Notes under the pieces: model-generated | The model's input: the letters and a program-made list of their open reading frames with translations, nothing else | What the model was told of the DNA's origin: nothing | Database searches by the model: none | Position numbers and translations under genes: made by a program | Source of the DNA: Eudorina sp. 2006-703-Eu-15 | Taxonomy: Eukaryota > Chlorophyta > Chlorophyceae > Chlamydomonadales > Volvocaceae | DNA: 64,000 nt | Direction of reading: 5' to 3' | Assembly: GCA_003117195.1 (NCBI GenBank) | Contig: BDSI01000146.1 | Span: forward strand, 54,703 to 118,702 | In this document: piece by piece, positions 32,311-46,567 of the stretch | Layout of the letters: each line of letters begins with the position of its first letter | Position numbering within the stretch: position 1 is the stretch's first letter

Positions 32311-34168
32311 AACACGGCCCCTAAAATGACAGACGCCGGAAGCATCCGCCTTGCGGCCAGTCGTTCCCATGCTTATTCGTTTCATTCACTTTAGGCGGCC
32401 TAGCTGTTATTACACATATGTTCATATGCCTGTAGGCCTTACGTGCACTTTACAATTATTGACTCTATGTATGCACCGTGAACATTCCACTTTGCAATAA
32501 TATCACTACCGCTTGCTCCGATACCATGCGGTCAAATTTAATGTTCCATTATGCCATAAGAATAGAACTACTGGCGCCAGTTAGCCAACTAAGGCTACTG
32601 GCCGAAATTGGGTTTCCTTGCGTATATTCATGCCTCACACCGTAAATCAACGGAATACTTCGACTTACAATAGCCGAAACTCTCTGTGAAAGGCGAGGAC
32701 TAACCTTGAAGATCCTGCTGAGTGGATTTCCTTGGTTCCGTTCAAATGTGACAGACGCGGTCCTACATACTCACGTAACAAAAACATTATGTTGCGGCGC
32801 TTTTCTAACATCATTTTTATGTCCTGTTATATATGTCTTCTTCATATGCATATGCTTTTCCTCTTCGTAGGAAGTAAAGTAATGAAGCACTTTGCGGGCG
32901 TATGAATTGCGCATGAACTATCTATGAAGGCGATACGAAGTATCCATGCAGATACTAAGTGGCTTATGAAGATAGGTCCGTTCCACGAGTGTGGCGAGCA
33001 TTGAACCCTACCTGACAGACCAAAGTCGTAGGATTTAAATGCGTGGGGTGATGGATCAATGCAAGTGGTACACCGCATTGACCCCTCCTCGCTCATGCAC
33101 TAGAGGCAGGAGTGCATGATTCATTCGATGGTCTCCCGGCCGATCGATCGAGCGGGACGATAGATGGGCCCCGGTCATAGTCAGACCCGACGAGATGTAT
33201 AACGTTTTCTATATATGTGTGCGTGGTCCCTACTCTTTCTTACACCGATAGATGCATATCCGGTAACTTCATTATTTGGTGCGGGGCCGCTCGCCCTGAG
33301 GCCTGCACCATGTCATCATCACGTCATCGCTTACACGCAAAACAGGAGCTCAACGAAGGCTCCAACTCCGACGGAGTGCAGCAAGCACGCAAAAACGAAG
33401 CGAGGGCGATCGATCGATCGAAAGGTTTTCTGCAACACAAAGGGGGAAGGGAAGCAAGATGTGGACGAAGGTTCGTTCCCGGAGTGCCACGCATAATATA
33501 TAATTGCATGCTGCATGCATGGTACTGCACGTACATACGACGAACGAATGACGCCGCTTTTGCGCAAATATATCAAGCGCGCGCGGTTCATCACGTACGA
33601 ATCTTCACAAGTATCACAATAATCACAAGTGCATCCGCCCGAGCAACATACATTAGCTACATACACCTCGCTCGCCGCCGTGCCTCGCTCGCTTTCTCTT
33701 CATTCGGCTCAACGAACAAACTAAACAAACATACCACGCACGTCGCACGCACTCTGCAAGTTACGTACGTCACATCTGTACATCTGTACGCGCGTTTGTC
33801 CTATATTTCCATCGATCGATGGTATAGATGGTGTCGTTAAGTGGGACCACGCACGCACCCGTGTAACCCATGCATACGTACGTGTGCTAAGCAAGTTGGC
33901 TGGTCGAGGCGTGATAAGGATTGTGTGTGCGGCCGTGCATTCCTCGAGTGCGTTTCCGTGGCAATGATTATTCCGTGCTCGCTGCCTGTCGGCGGCATGC
34001 GGCACCACAGCAGTCCCCACACGTTAAGGCGCCCGCAGTCGCCGCAGTTCATTCGTTCGTTCATTCATGCTAGCTCGTGTGCACAATGCGACCAGACAAT
34101 AAAGCACTGTTAATAATGTATATGGATTTGTACATATTCCTACTACAGGAAGCTAGCTTGCTGGGCCG

Positions 34169-34446
34169 GTGCGTCGGTTCATTGGACGTACGGGTACGGT
34201 CGAGGAGACCAACAGCCTTCAGAAAATTGAACATAAGGTCCCCAATCAACTTTTTGAATAATTATATTAAATTATTTTTACCACTTCCATTTAACTAATT
34301 GATTTTTAACATTTAGTGTGTTTGCCTTTTCTTTTAGTAACCTTTAGCATTAGAACCCAATTCATCCAACTTCGTTCTAGCATCACATAATTGGGCATAA
34401 AGTGTCCGACGTATGTGTTTTTAGTTGTCATTGCACATTGTGACAA
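34169..34446 (+). promoter_or_regulatory. Conserved 5' flank / putative promoter of copy D
   Basis: Carries the blocks shared with B and C: GGTTCATTGGACGTACGGGT, GAGGAGACCAACAGCCTT, the AT-rich middle, TAGCATCACATAATTGGG, and TGTCCGACGTATGTGTTTTT before the ATG at 34447. The order and spacing match C most closely. Confidence 0.5.
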
Positions 34447-37400
34447 ATGGCGAAAATGACAGTGCTGTCCATTCTTTCGCTGTGCGCGCACGTCGTGGCC
34501 CTGGCAGCGATCGTTCGCGCCCAGTCGAGCAACCGTCCCTGCGTGCCAGGTACATAATTACTACCTGGCTGGCGATTACTCTGCGAGTGCACCTGAACTT
34601 ATTTCTATCGCTTAGTGGTGAAGAGTGGAACCGCTTCTGGTGCGACGGTTGTCGCTTTATTCGTTTCCGCGTGTCGTGGATATATATAATAATGAATGCC
34701 CGGATATCATCTTGAATGCCAGGAACTGTGTTTTGTTGTCTAGCTAGTGCGTCCTGGCTGGCATTATTTCAATACAAGCAAAGCAAGCCTGTAGTTTCCT
34801 GCCTTGCTTGTCTGCCTGTTGATATTATCATTGTATGTGAGCGGGTTGTTTTATATTATGTGTTAATTGTGCGTAACCTATAGGTGCATGCCGTGATGAG
34901 CGACTTCATGTGGTGCATTTCTCTAGCCGCACGAACATCGGTACACATGCACACACATCGGTACACATAGCTGACAGCTGCGTCGGTGTGCTTGCCCCAC
35001 ACATCTTTATTTCACGCGACGACTCCGCCCGTCTCACGCACATGCACGCAGTCGAAGCCACAGCGCACATCATGTCGGCCCTCCAGCTCCGTCGGTTACA
35101 GCAGACCGACGGTACCACCGACACATTGCAGCGCGCTGTAGACTACATCGAGCTGCGATGCCCTGAGGAGCGGGACCCCGTGGATGGTTTTATTAAGCCA
35201 GTGGCCAGCTGCTCATTGCCGTTGCGACGCATCGTCCGGGGCCAAGAGGCTGTGGAGGCCTTCCAGAAGCAACACCAGCTGCTGTCCGGGGACCTGGTCC
35301 AGGTGCGTGCATGTTAGTTGGAGGCAGACAGGCAGAGCCGACAACGAGTACTTGATGACAGGCAGCGAAGGGGAATAATTGCAGTGCCCGATGCCCCGTA
35401 TGCCACACAACTGCATGCCCCTGCTCCATCCAGCAGCCCGATAATAACCACGCACAGCAGGCACATGCGTGCCTTTATGCATGTATGTGCAGGGGCGGGG
35501 GATATTTATTAGCTGGGTTGCTGGTGCGATTCACTTCACCTACTTCACCGCAGCCACGTTCCCACATACATAACGCCGCACAGTAGTCCAGTTGCTCCAT
35601 CCGCAATTAATAAAAGTGCATGTAGTGCATGCATGATCGATGGAACACGCAATCGTGCGCACGTTGCACCAATCTGCAACGGTGACCGTCTGCGTGCATA
35701 CCACCTGCTTTTGAAAGTTTATGGATGCTATATATGGATTCCAGCACCGAACTACTGCGTGCACATACACCAGCGACGGAGTAGAACGAAGGAGGGACAT
35801 ATACTCTTTCATATGCGCTGCGCAGCTAGTATCGCTGTAATCGCTGAATATATATGTACGTTGCCCTCGTGTGCGACCTTTCTCATCACAGGCCTGCTTT
35901 GAGTACGTCCCGAGCAACAACAGCCGGGCGGTGGCGCAGCAGGCAGAGTCCACGACCGACACGGCGGCCCCGGCCCTGGTGCCGAGGTTCCGACCGGAGT
36001 CCTTCCGAGTCGTGAGCCGCAAGTCGCAGAAGGAGGTGTGTTTATGTGCATCGATGCGCCAAGTCGGGATGAGGACAAGCCTGATAATAATAAGTGCCGC
36101 GCGGCACCAGTAACCAGCAAGCAAAGGCATCTATTTCATCTGGTGGCCTTGCGGCGCTAGCGGCGCTACTGCGCTGCTGCGTGCAATAAAGTTTCTGGAC
36201 ATGTCCACGCCCCATGCAGAGTTCGCTGGTATGGGTCCGCGAGAATGGTGTAGCAACTGAATAGATAGTATCCCTCCCTGCTGCTGGGCATGTCGAGCAA
36301 GACGTATCGTACATGTATGTCGTAATCTGTGACTGATGATGATGTCTTTCCGCCGCCGGTTCGTTGTTGCAGACCTACACTGGCTCGCCGATCGAGCTGC
36401 ATGGCGTTGTGTACCTGCTGGACATGTGCGGCTGGAAGAACCCCTTCCGCTCCCCCGAGGTTTGTGTGTGTGGTTGTGTGGGTGTGTGGCTGGGTGTGGA
36501 TGGGTGTGCATGGTCGTGTGAACTATGGAGGGGTAGATAGTTTGAACGTACGAAGCAAGCTTGCCGATCGAAGGTGCGTGTCCAGGGGGCGCGCGGCAAG
36601 CGATTGAGGACAGGGGGAGGTTTTGTTAAATAATATTTGTTGGGGAATAAAACGATTTTAGCCTGCAGAAACAAAGTATGGATCGGGGCTCGGGCGTGCA
36701 GCTTCATTGGTTGCTTGGGCACAAATAATACGTAAAGCACTTCTTGATGGGCTCTGTACGTACGAGTGAACGAATCGTGAATTGCTCGCGGCGGGCTGCG
36801 CACGCTTGGGCGTTGCACTGCGTGCTCTCGCGCGCTCGGGTTGTTTGTGCGTGTATGCGGGCTTGCTTGCGGGGCTAGCGGGGCTGACAAGCACACAGGT
36901 ATGTACGTAGCATGCATGAAACACTACGTAGCTAGCCACTGTATGTATGCGGTACCTGTGCATGTTGCTGCACCTGAACACCGCTTGAATGATATCCGCT
37001 CAGTATCAATGCTTCCAGGCGACACGCATTGCTAATCTTTGGGTGGGGCATAACGAACGAACTCCTGGCGACACGCAATCGAAGGTCTGCGCGGGCCTGC
37101 TGTCTGCCTCCGTCCCTTTCCTCTGCCCCACCGTTAGGAATTCCGCAAATACTTGTTCGACAATGTGCCAGGCTCAGTTGAAGGCACCGTCCAGGTGAGT
37201 GAACCCGCCCGCAGGTCCTTGGGAGGAGGGTCCCTGTATATTCTCGCAGATGCATGCATGCGTACGTTGCTTTCTCGGCGGCGCCCCGGTAGCTAACGTC
37301 TATTTCTGCTGGTAAATTATTATATATAAAGACAAAATTTATATAAAGACAAAATTTATTCGTTGATCATTGCAGCGGTGACGCGTTTTGCAGTAGCTGG

Positions 37401-38892
37401 GGTCATTCTAGCCACATGTATATCCCGCTCGCTCTCGATTTCTGTTCCTTGGTACTTTGCTTGCATTGCTTGCCTAGTTTCGGCTGCTTGCCTAAGCATC
37501 AATTTTTTTATGTTCTATCTGATACACAGCAACATGTGCGTCGGTGGACAGACCTTCGAGTTCATGAATTCACCAAGAATAACTATAGCACCATTGCAAA
37601 TACCTTGCCTACGTATTTTCATTCTTACTCATCTGTACGTGTTCGTGCGCCCGCAGCGTCACTACCGCACCTGCTCACACAACAAAGTCATCTGGAACGC
37701 AAGCAACGTGGTGGTGGTGGGGCCGATTACCGTCAACTGCACGGGGACAGTATACAGCGGAGTCCTCCCTTACCAATTCAATGCGCAGAAGGGTTGCAGC
37801 TTCGCGGAGCAGCTGCACTGGACTCAGGCCGGGGACGCGTATGCGCAGCAAGTGCGTTCATTCCATGCGTACGTTCAATCTATCTAGCTAGCTAGCCCAT
37901 GCGGCTCACTCTTATTTGCGATCAACAGCCCGGTGCGTCGCGGCGGCGTATAGCTAAGCTCAAATGCGTGAGCCTCTAGAGCCTCATCGTCTCTGGCCCT
38001 TGTTAACACACTCCAGGGGTACGCCGATACGTAATATCATCATCATTATTAATTTGCCATGATTATGAATATATATATAGCAAGCTTCATATATTACATA
38101 AAGAAAGGTAGTATTTATATACATATCTTGTCAAATAAATAAATTAACGCGAAATGCAAGCACGCCAAGCGAGTTACATTAGATCCGTGCGTGCGGGCGC
38201 GCGCGGGTAACATGCATGTGCAGCGAGTGTGCACAGCTTGCACTTCTGCCCAGCAGCTAGCCCAGCCAGTGATAGAGATCTATCCATGTAAATTAATGTG
38301 AATTGGATGGCTCCCTTCGTTTGGTCCACGCATTCGTTCGTGCGATCACAGCTGGCTGCCAACGACCCCGCGCTGGCAACCGCTCTCAACTGGCCTTGGA
38401 AGCGGCGTATCATGATGGTTTTGCCTAATCAGACCACATGTGCTTGGGCGGGTCTAGCGGAGGTCGGATGCACAGGCTCGAAGTGCCGCTCATTTTATAA
38501 GGTGAGTTCGGATAAACCCTGTACGGCTTGTCGTAGTGTTTAAAACGTTTATACAAATGTAAGCATTATTTGTGTCCCCTTGGTCGGACCTGATCGAAAT
38601 GAGCAGTATGTACATATACATGTAAGAGCTGCGTGACCTGAACGTATGATTAAGAGCTGGCGGCTGGGGGCGTCAAGTTATTATGACCCCCCACGTAGAT
38701 TCGTTTCTTTTCTGATTGTGTCCAGGTTATGTAATAATTATGAAGGTTGTTACAGCGGACCCCGCGGGTCGTCGGCGGTGACAGCAGCCAATGTTGCTGC
38801 ACCCGATTTTATTTCGCCCGGATTTATATTTTTTGGGCGGGGCCCCAGCGCGAAGCGCGTTCGGGGGGCCCCGCCCCCTAGGATTGCCCATG

Positions 38893-38991
<99 letters not shown>

Positions 38992-41900
38992 GGTAACGGC
39001 AAAACGTTCATTATCCGCTAAACTAATTCGCTATGTTTGTCATATTAATTGTCCTCTATTGCAAGGTAACTTTGGTTTGGCTGAAAAAAATTCTTTGCGC
39101 ACAAACGGTCAAAGTAAAGCTCCGCGGTCCCCATGGACCCGAGTCAACATCCACCCAACGCCTCTCGCGCTCATATTTGTTGCAACGGGTGCCGCGTGAT
39201 GAATACTTGAATTAGGAATGGGCGGCGCGTGCTAAATTGAACTTCGATAGTGTTCTGATGTTTGAACATCAAGATACCACCAAAATCAAGATTTGCCTTT
39301 CTGTCTTGCCAGATGAATACAAATTAACAATATGTATTGAATCAAAGTTTCAAGATGCAAAGGGATAGCGTATCGAGTGCCAACGAGTTCTCCAGTTCCG
39401 ATGGCCCAAAGTCCGGGTCTCACCGCGGCTTTTTCGCAACCTGTTTTTGCCTTACGTTTGCTATGTAACTATTGATAGCAAACTTTAGAGGTTCACGTCT
39501 GCTGCGGGCGTGCAACTGAAGGGTTGCATGCCTGCCGACGGACCAAACAACTACAGTTTCACGGCAAAACAAGGATGCTTCAAGCTTGCTTTGTGATCAT
39601 CTGCTTGACAGACGGATGTGGTAGTGCAGAGGCGACTATCGTTACCATAGTGCCGATACGGTGACCGCCGTCGCCGGCGGCGCGTACTGCAGGATGGTTT
39701 CGGGGCTGCCGACGTGTTTGGGCTAGGTGAATCTATGCACGCCGATCCCCCTTCAACATCAACGACACCCCCAATGGCAACATTTCATTCTCTCACACTG
39801 TTGCGCGGTAATAGAGTTTTCCTTTTAAAGCAAGCGGCCTGTACGGATTATAGGGGGCCCCGCCCTTTTTCCGGCTTCGAGGAAGCCGACCCCTACTTGT
39901 ACCTAATTAATCACCCTAGCCGCCGGCCGGCGGAGTCCAGGTCTACATATACATACCAGGTCTATACATAACATTTATATATGGGATCTATAGTGTTACA
40001 CATGGGGTTGTTATGCTGCTGTGCGTTGAACCGGCGAGCGAGGCTGCTAATACGCACTGCTATTGAACGCACAACACACCCACCCACCCGCATGAGACAT
40101 CTAACCCGCCTCCCTACCTACCTACCTCGCTCGCTCTGCACAGGGGAATTACTCAAGGGACGTCCACGTCCTCTTTCACGAGCTGCAGCACAGCTTTGGC
40201 CTTAACCATGCTGGCAGGTGCGTCCAGCAGCTAGTCCAGCCGTTTATTTGTTGCGCATGCGTGCTTGTATGCGGGGGTCGATGCGTGCAGAAGTAGGTTC
40301 CAACTAATAACGAAAGCAAGAGGAGTTACTACTGCTGGGCGGTACGCGCGTGCCTGCCTGCCCACCAGGAGAGACCCCAGGGTCGACTACCTGTGGCCCC
40401 GCCGTGTGTACGGCGGCAAATAAAGCAAACGCAATGCGGCACCCCGCACAACCGTACATACATGCAAACGTATGCACGCTGAAGCACGCACTACATTAGA
40501 CGGCCAACCCGCCGCGCGCACAACCTGCGTGCTGGTGGTAGAGCAATCTTGCTTCCGTCGTAGCTATCCTAGCTCGACCCTAAATCACCTTACCAAAATA
40601 ATGGCAAGCAATGCAAAGCCATTTCACCACATCCGTGTATGCACTGTTGTCCCGAGCGCTCGCGTTAGTTGCCCTTCAGCCGTCGCGCGCAATAGGGTAC
40701 AATCTATATCCGCCGACCCCGCTAATAGTAATAATTATAATGATAGATAGCGTGATCAGTATTTATGTATGATCAGTTGCGTTAGTTGCGTTGTACGTAG
40801 ATAGGCTGGGCTGCGCATAGCTGCTGCTTCGGTTTTACTCACCAACGACCGGCACAACATACGACTATAAAAGCTTGCGATATGGCCATCCTCGCACCGA
40901 CTAATATAACAATGCAATGCATGGATGACAAACCCCAACTAAAATGATGTGTGTATGTAGATTCTATGAAGAGTACGGTGACGCCACCGACCCCATCGGC
41001 AAGTCGCCCTCAAACAGCCAAGGCCTGCACTGCCACAACGCGCCCTACAACTGGCGCATGGGCTGGGCCGGCCCCGTCACCAACGGTAACTTGACCGCCT
41101 CCAGCTTCAAACCCGCCTCAAACCGACTGACCCTCACCATCCCGCCGGCCAGCGCCACTGATCAGAACATGGTGATCCTCAACCTGGGGATGAAGTCTTT
41201 GCAGCCCGGTGCGCCCACCCTGAACTACCCCAAATTATTCGTGAGCTACCGGGTCCGCAACACATCCTACGGCGGGTACGATGCCGCGCTGGAAAGTGAG
41301 TACGACAGGAAGGTTTTCATCCACAGATACGACGGCGCACAAAATGATCGGGATCCGAACCGCTCTTTCTTACTCGATTTCGGTCCGCGCTTCGAGTTTG
41401 CGGATACCACATCGTTCCCGGCCCGCAACGTCTGGACGGGACCGTTCGTGCCGTACAACCCCAGCACTGATTTGGGTGGCGGCGTCCGCATCAAGGTTGT
41501 TTCGACTGCGCCCTCGGGAGCCGTTGTGGAGATCTGCCGGATGTACCGGGAGACAGAGGGCAGGCCAGGTTCCGAGGAGTGTGAATCCGAACTGGACCTG
41601 GACTGGTGAGTAGTGCCTCTGGTAAAAAAATATCATTTAAAACACTCATCAACAATGATACGATGGTAAATTAATAATCGGCACTCCAGGATACCGCATA
41701 TATACTACGCATACGCGCACTCACATCGAAGTCTCACAAGCATAGTGGCGCAAGTTCGTTTATGCAGTGTATGGTGAGGAAGTTTCGGCTGTAGCCGTTC
41801 GCTGTCACCGATGACCCGCGGGGGGCCGCTGCAACATCCTTTATATATAATAATATCATCGTTAATAATAATATCGAGCATCCGACGATCTTGATATACA

Positions 41901-42603
41901 TGCACTTGTAACACATATAACAACAAGAACACGTTGAGGTAGGGGGCAGGGTTTTATTGTTGGGATTAATCCCCTCGCTCGCTGCTAGCGTGCGTATCTT
42001 GCACCACGCACGCACCGGCCGCCGCCGAAACCATCCATGGTATTTTCTGGGTGCAGAGGGTGCTACGCACGTATGTATGAACTTAGCATCGCCCAGCCTC
42101 ATGTTGTCCTTCACTGATAGCGCGCGTTCTAGGAGCGCAACAATGTCGTTAGTTCATTATTTATCATCAGCGTGTACAAGGCATACATGGGTCGCAAGTC
42201 CGACCGTTGTACGTTGCGGCATGTACTTCATGCTGGCTGTGGCGACCTTACTTAGGAAAATTTTGATTCCGGCTCATACATGGCACAAATGGTGTCGATG
42301 ATGCTACAGTAGTGGACCGAGGCAACGGTGATTACGGGATGGGAATACACGCACGATATATATCATAATCACTAATAATCATGGTACATTCCCCCTGTCT
42401 CTTTTGTCACCCTTCCCTCACCTTCCCTCCGCAGTGACGGTCTGGTGTCCTCCGTGGACCCCGACTGCACAGGCAACTTCCCACCACCCTCACCACAGCC
42501 GTCACCGCGGCCGCCACGGCCTCCGCCGTCGCCACCGGTCCGCCCCTCACCTCGCCGCTCCCCCCCGCCGGTGGTGGTGCGCCCATCCCCCAGCAGGAAG
42601 TGA
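34447..42603 (+). CDS. M11 (gametolysin-like) metalloprotease with short tail, copy D
   Basis: Complete gene, 624 aa: 34447-34549, 35052-35302, 35892-36035, 36373-36459, 37138-37194, 37657-37851, 38352-38501, 40144-40217, 40961-41605, 42435-42603. Signal peptide ends VRA-QS. Zinc site HELQHSFGLNH at 341-351; the Met-turn position is Ile366 (TDPIG), as in B. Exon 6 starts with Arg (RHYRTC) where the others have Ser. The last exon keeps CDG..DPDCTG but then encodes only about 40 Pro-rich residues, ending RPSPSRK at the TGA 42601-42603, whereas A-C continue for 165-190 residues; this looks like truncation of the repeat rather than loss of the gene. Intron 7 contains the 1-kb hairpin-ended element. 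A TGTAA at 42965-42969 may be the poly(A) signal. Confidence 0.89.
38826..39902 (+). mobile_element. 1-kb hairpin-ended repeat element, copy 2
   Basis: Left end: a 12-bp perfect stem GGGCGGGGCCCC / GGGGCCCCGCCC enclosing AGCGCGAAGCGCGTTCGG. Right end: a 7-bp stem CGGCTTC-GAG-GAAGCCG followed by ACCCCTACTTGT. Contains a (TG)47 tract at 38896-38989. Nearly identical, apart from TG length and a few bases, to the inverted copy at 51291-52287, so transposition was recent. No transposase frame. Hairpins near both ends recall Helitron-type elements, but termini typical of that class were not established. Confidence 0.8.
38896..38989. repeat. (GT)n microsatellite inside the hairpin-ended element
   Basis: About 47 GT units. 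The sister copy at 51291-52287 has only about nine, and the copy at 21087 has none. Confidence 0.97.
41743..41853. repeat. Solo arm of the foldback MITE family
   Basis: Matches the right arm of the element at 44781-45235 (GGCGCAAGTTCGTTTATGCA then CTGTCACCGATGACCCGCGG). Other single arms: 945-1077, 38751-38790 and 50825-50915. All lie in introns of the M11 genes. Confidence 0.6.
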
Positions 42604-43660
42604 AAGCATAGATAGGCGACATATACATCGACTTCGCTTTACAAAATATGTTCGTCCGGTGCTCAGGCCCCACGCATTCGTGGTTTTCCTGATCTGCTGA
42701 GCCTATATATAACTTCTTCATTCGTTTGCTTGGTTTTTGTTGTCGTTTTCTACAAAAATGGGTTTCCCGGATCGGTGTATGTAGGTAGTGTAGTGTGCGT
42801 ACGTGCCGGGCAGCGCATGCATGCTTGTGGCGTACGTCTTGACGTACCTAATGATCGATGGACGGATGGCGAATATGCATGCCCAAGCTGAGAATGAATA
42901 AGCACTCCCGTCCATACATCCGGCGGTATTTTTGTTTGTTTTGTATGTATTACATGGATGCGTGTGTAAGCAGTGCAGCAATTGCACAATCAACGACAGT
43001 CGGTGTTTTGTGCATGGACAGAGGGCGGCGTACGTGCCGCCCTTTGTTCGCTTGATTGCTTACTTGCCGGCCGGCCTCGCTTCGTTCGGTGACTCTCGAC
43101 GGCGGAGTTCTCCGAGCGAGCCAACAATCATATACATACACACATACATATCGATATATACAAAAGAAAATACGCACGTCGTCGTACGTATTGGAGACTG
43201 TCACACTGATGACATGCAGGGCGTGCGTGGTAAGGCGGGACGTGCGTATATATAGCTGCATGCATGTATGCACATTGGGCATCCCCCATTTGTTTGATGA
43301 TGATGAGTACGATGGTATGCTTCCGCGTGGGGGCCGCCGGCGGATATATGGTGCGTGGTGAGCATAGAACCCTAGCTACGTACTTGTATGTAGTACCTGG
43401 CGACAGGCGTCATTGGAGTTGAATGCATGGGTGATGGTTCAAGTAGTGGTACACCGCCAACCCCTCCTCACTCGCAGTCGTTCGTTCTATGCGTTCGGTG
43501 GTCTCGCTCCTGGTAGTTGGCTGGGCAACGGTGGCTGCTACATGGGTGCCCCGGACCGAGTCATCGTCTCGCATACCCGCGCGGCGAGATGCATGCATGT
43601 GTAATGTTTTCTTTCTTACACGCACGCACGTACGTGCGTGGTCCCTACCCTGCCTTGCAT

Positions 43661-43997
<337 letters not shown>

Positions 43998-44780
43998 CTA
44001 CCGGCGCATATCCGTCCGGTAATTTCTTTTTGTTATACGTGGTCCTACTCTTTCTAATCGCATATATATCCGAGAGATAATTTCGTTTCATTGTTTGGCG
44101 CGGGGGCGCTCGCCCTGATAGACAGCTAACTAGCCAGATGGGGCCGTCGCCGCCGACCTATCTAGCCTACTCTGCACCACACCAGCAATGCCAACAGGCC
44201 TATACATTAGCCAGCTTACGACTGCGCACCTACATACCGCATGCACCACCTCCATCCCTCCATGCGTTCTTTATTTTGTTGTACCTACCTTACCTACCTT
44301 ACCTAGCTGGCTACGTACGTGGAGGTCCACCTACCTAGCTATATATCATCGCTCGGCTGCGTGGTCAATAAGCGAACACGGTTACCTTATCGAACACTGT
44401 GTGTCACATTATAAACACTTATGGGAGCCTGAAAGCAGTCGCAGAGTGTGTCCGCCGTCGTCTGGAATTGGAACTTCGTCCATACCACGCACGGGCATAC
44501 ATGCTACACCTGCTGCCAGCCAGCTCCCTAGCCGTACGTACGTGCGTGTGGATGGCTGGGGTGCGCAGCTGCTGCACTACTCGAGCAGCACCCATCCACG
44601 CAGCCATAGCATCCAGCGCTTTGTTCTGGCTGAGGTTGATTATTAGCCCCTACCTATCTACGATCGACCCGCTCCATGGAGCGGCGGGTGGCCACCCGCT
44701 GCGGAGTTCAGCATCTACCCCGCCTCTGCTCGTAGAGCGAGGTCACCATGCATCCATGTATAAAAAAAACATATTATTAC

Positions 44781-45235
44781 GGATGTTACAGCGGACCCTG
44801 CGGGTCATGCATCGGTGATAGCAATCGGCGACAGCCGAAGCTTCCTTACCATACACTGCCTAAACGAACTGGCGCCACTACCAGGGAATCACCGAGCCCC
44901 TGATGGTGACTTGCGAGCCCTCGTGGCTCTCCAAGACTACGGTTCACCGATGGAGAAGTGACCCCGCCTTGGTTGGGGTGCGTGGTGGTTTGCTAATAGG
45001 GGCGCCCTGGTGGCTAACTCCCCCTGAGCAGGCTTTATCTCTCGCCGTGGTTGGTTCTCAGGAACGGGGTGGTTCCCTGGTAGTGTGGGCCCGGCGGGGA
45101 GTGTTTCGGTGCACTTGTGGAGCCTGTCCGGCGCGCCATGGTGGCGCAAATTTCGTTTATGCAGTGTTTGGTGAGGAAGCTTCGGCTATCGCCAATGGCT
45201 GTCACCGATGACCCGCGGGGTCCGCTATAACATCC
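44781..45235. mobile_element. 455-bp foldback MITE with about 95-bp terminal inverted repeats
   Basis: Left end GGATGTTACAGCGGACCCTG and right end CCGCTATAACATCC are inverses, and the match continues inward through TCGGTGA..GCCGAAGCTTCCT..ACACTGC..AACGAA..GCGCCA. No ORF. Best-preserved member of the family at 8201-8510 and the solo arms. The target duplication could not be fixed. Confidence 0.8.
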
Positions 45236-45246
45236 TAAATACCGTA

Positions 45247-45750
45247 CTGCCTCTAATTGTTTGCGAGCGTAATTATTTGCGAGGATCAAAAATTGCGAGG
45301 ATCAAAAATAATCAAATGTTGGATTTAGGAACTGTCATTATCTGCGAGGCGTCGCCTCGGAATATTTCTAGGAAATGTAAAGCTTTGCGAGGCACCCAGG
45401 CTGTATAACCAGTTTTGCGAGGTTGCTGTGCCCCTCCAGGCGGAACAGAAGCGAACACATGGAGCGCAGTACCGTAGGTGGTCCTGATGGTGCAACCCCG
45501 GACCTGTCACAGGCACACACAAGCTCGCAGCGTCGACCATCGCCCCTGCGCACCCAACAGCATCGGTTCTAGGGGATTCTAAACCAAAGCACCTAACGGA
45601 TTAATTTATTTTTGCGAATAGTTTTTGCGAGGCTGTCAACGTATGTGTTTACAAACTCGAACTATTCGCGAGGTACCCCCGGCAATTGGTTTAGAGCTTT
45701 GCGCGGTCGTAAATAAATAATTATTTATTCTCACAAATAATTAGAGGCAG
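45247..45750. mobile_element. 504-bp Tc1/mariner-like MITE flanked by TA
   Basis: Ends CTGCCTCTAATTGTTTGCGA and the inverse of TCACAAATAATTAGAGGCAG, matching over about 20 bp with two differences, flanked by TA on both sides (45245-45246 and 45751-45752). TA duplication is typical of Tc1/mariner. The interior repeats TTTGCGAGG about eight times. No transposase. Confidence 0.75.
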
Positions 45751-46567
45751 TAATTGGTAATTGGCAATTAAAAGAAAGAAAGGTTAACCGACCCTTGACC
45801 GCTAAGCCCAAGCGTGTGTTGTGAATTGATATTGGTATTTTGCGTACGCTGCTGAGTGTAACGAACGTACGTTCTGCGGCCCCTAAAGATCCGTGGTATA
45901 TACCACGCAGCAGCAGTCCCCCGAAACAATCACCTGTTATGTGGCTGGAAGGCCCACTGCTTGGTCCGACCAGTTCGATGCGCACATACATCGATTTCAG
46001 GCCAGCCATACCCTCAATCTTGGCACGGGTGTCGTCAGTAGATAGCTAGCACGCACCTACCGGGGTACGTAACCGGGGGCGGGCTCGGACCCGACTGAAG
46101 AGCCGGCGGCGGCGGGCCGCGTACGTGTCCAAGCGGGACTAGCGCATTTATTTCGTCCCGAACCGTTGTGTTACTATGATTCTGTCAGCACCCTCCATTC
46201 GGAGACACGCATTCCACAAACAACTGCAGAATGAACGGATGTATGTGATGAGCCGCGCGGTCGGTGCAGCAATGCCTAAATATGTAGCTACATACAGATG
46301 TGCGCGCGCGCCATGTAAACTGGTCGGACACATACATACAATCGCTCAGTGCAGTCCACTCCGCCTTGCCTCCCCTACCACGAGTGGTTTCAACCAGACC
46401 TCGCGTCACGTCATGTGGCAGGACCCCGCCGGACCAACTCCGGCACATGCGTCCCTAGCAGGGTTTTTGGAGTGGAAACCTCTGCGCGCCCATCCAGAAT
46501 CGAACTCGCTACCTGACGAGGTCGTACGGAAAGAATACTGATACTCGATACCAAATGTAACACGGCA

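Larger units (their letters stand above)
30191..34168. other. Gene-poor interval between the element and copy D
   Basis: No gene supported. Contains two short TGTAAC-ended repeats (30298-30373, 30782-30847), a 12-bp GC-rich minisatellite (31558-31615), a CCGTGTATA-rich tract (31890-32310) and a segment (about 32990-33310) paralogous to 43360-44115. Open frames here lack recognisable domains. Confidence 0.55.

Noticed and set aside
37363..37650. Hydrophobic open frame before exon 6 of copy D, a possible membrane protein
   Set aside because: Runs into exon 6 in frame by chance from intron 5. The CCGCAG acceptor and the 195-nt exon length shared with B, C and E mark the real exon start.
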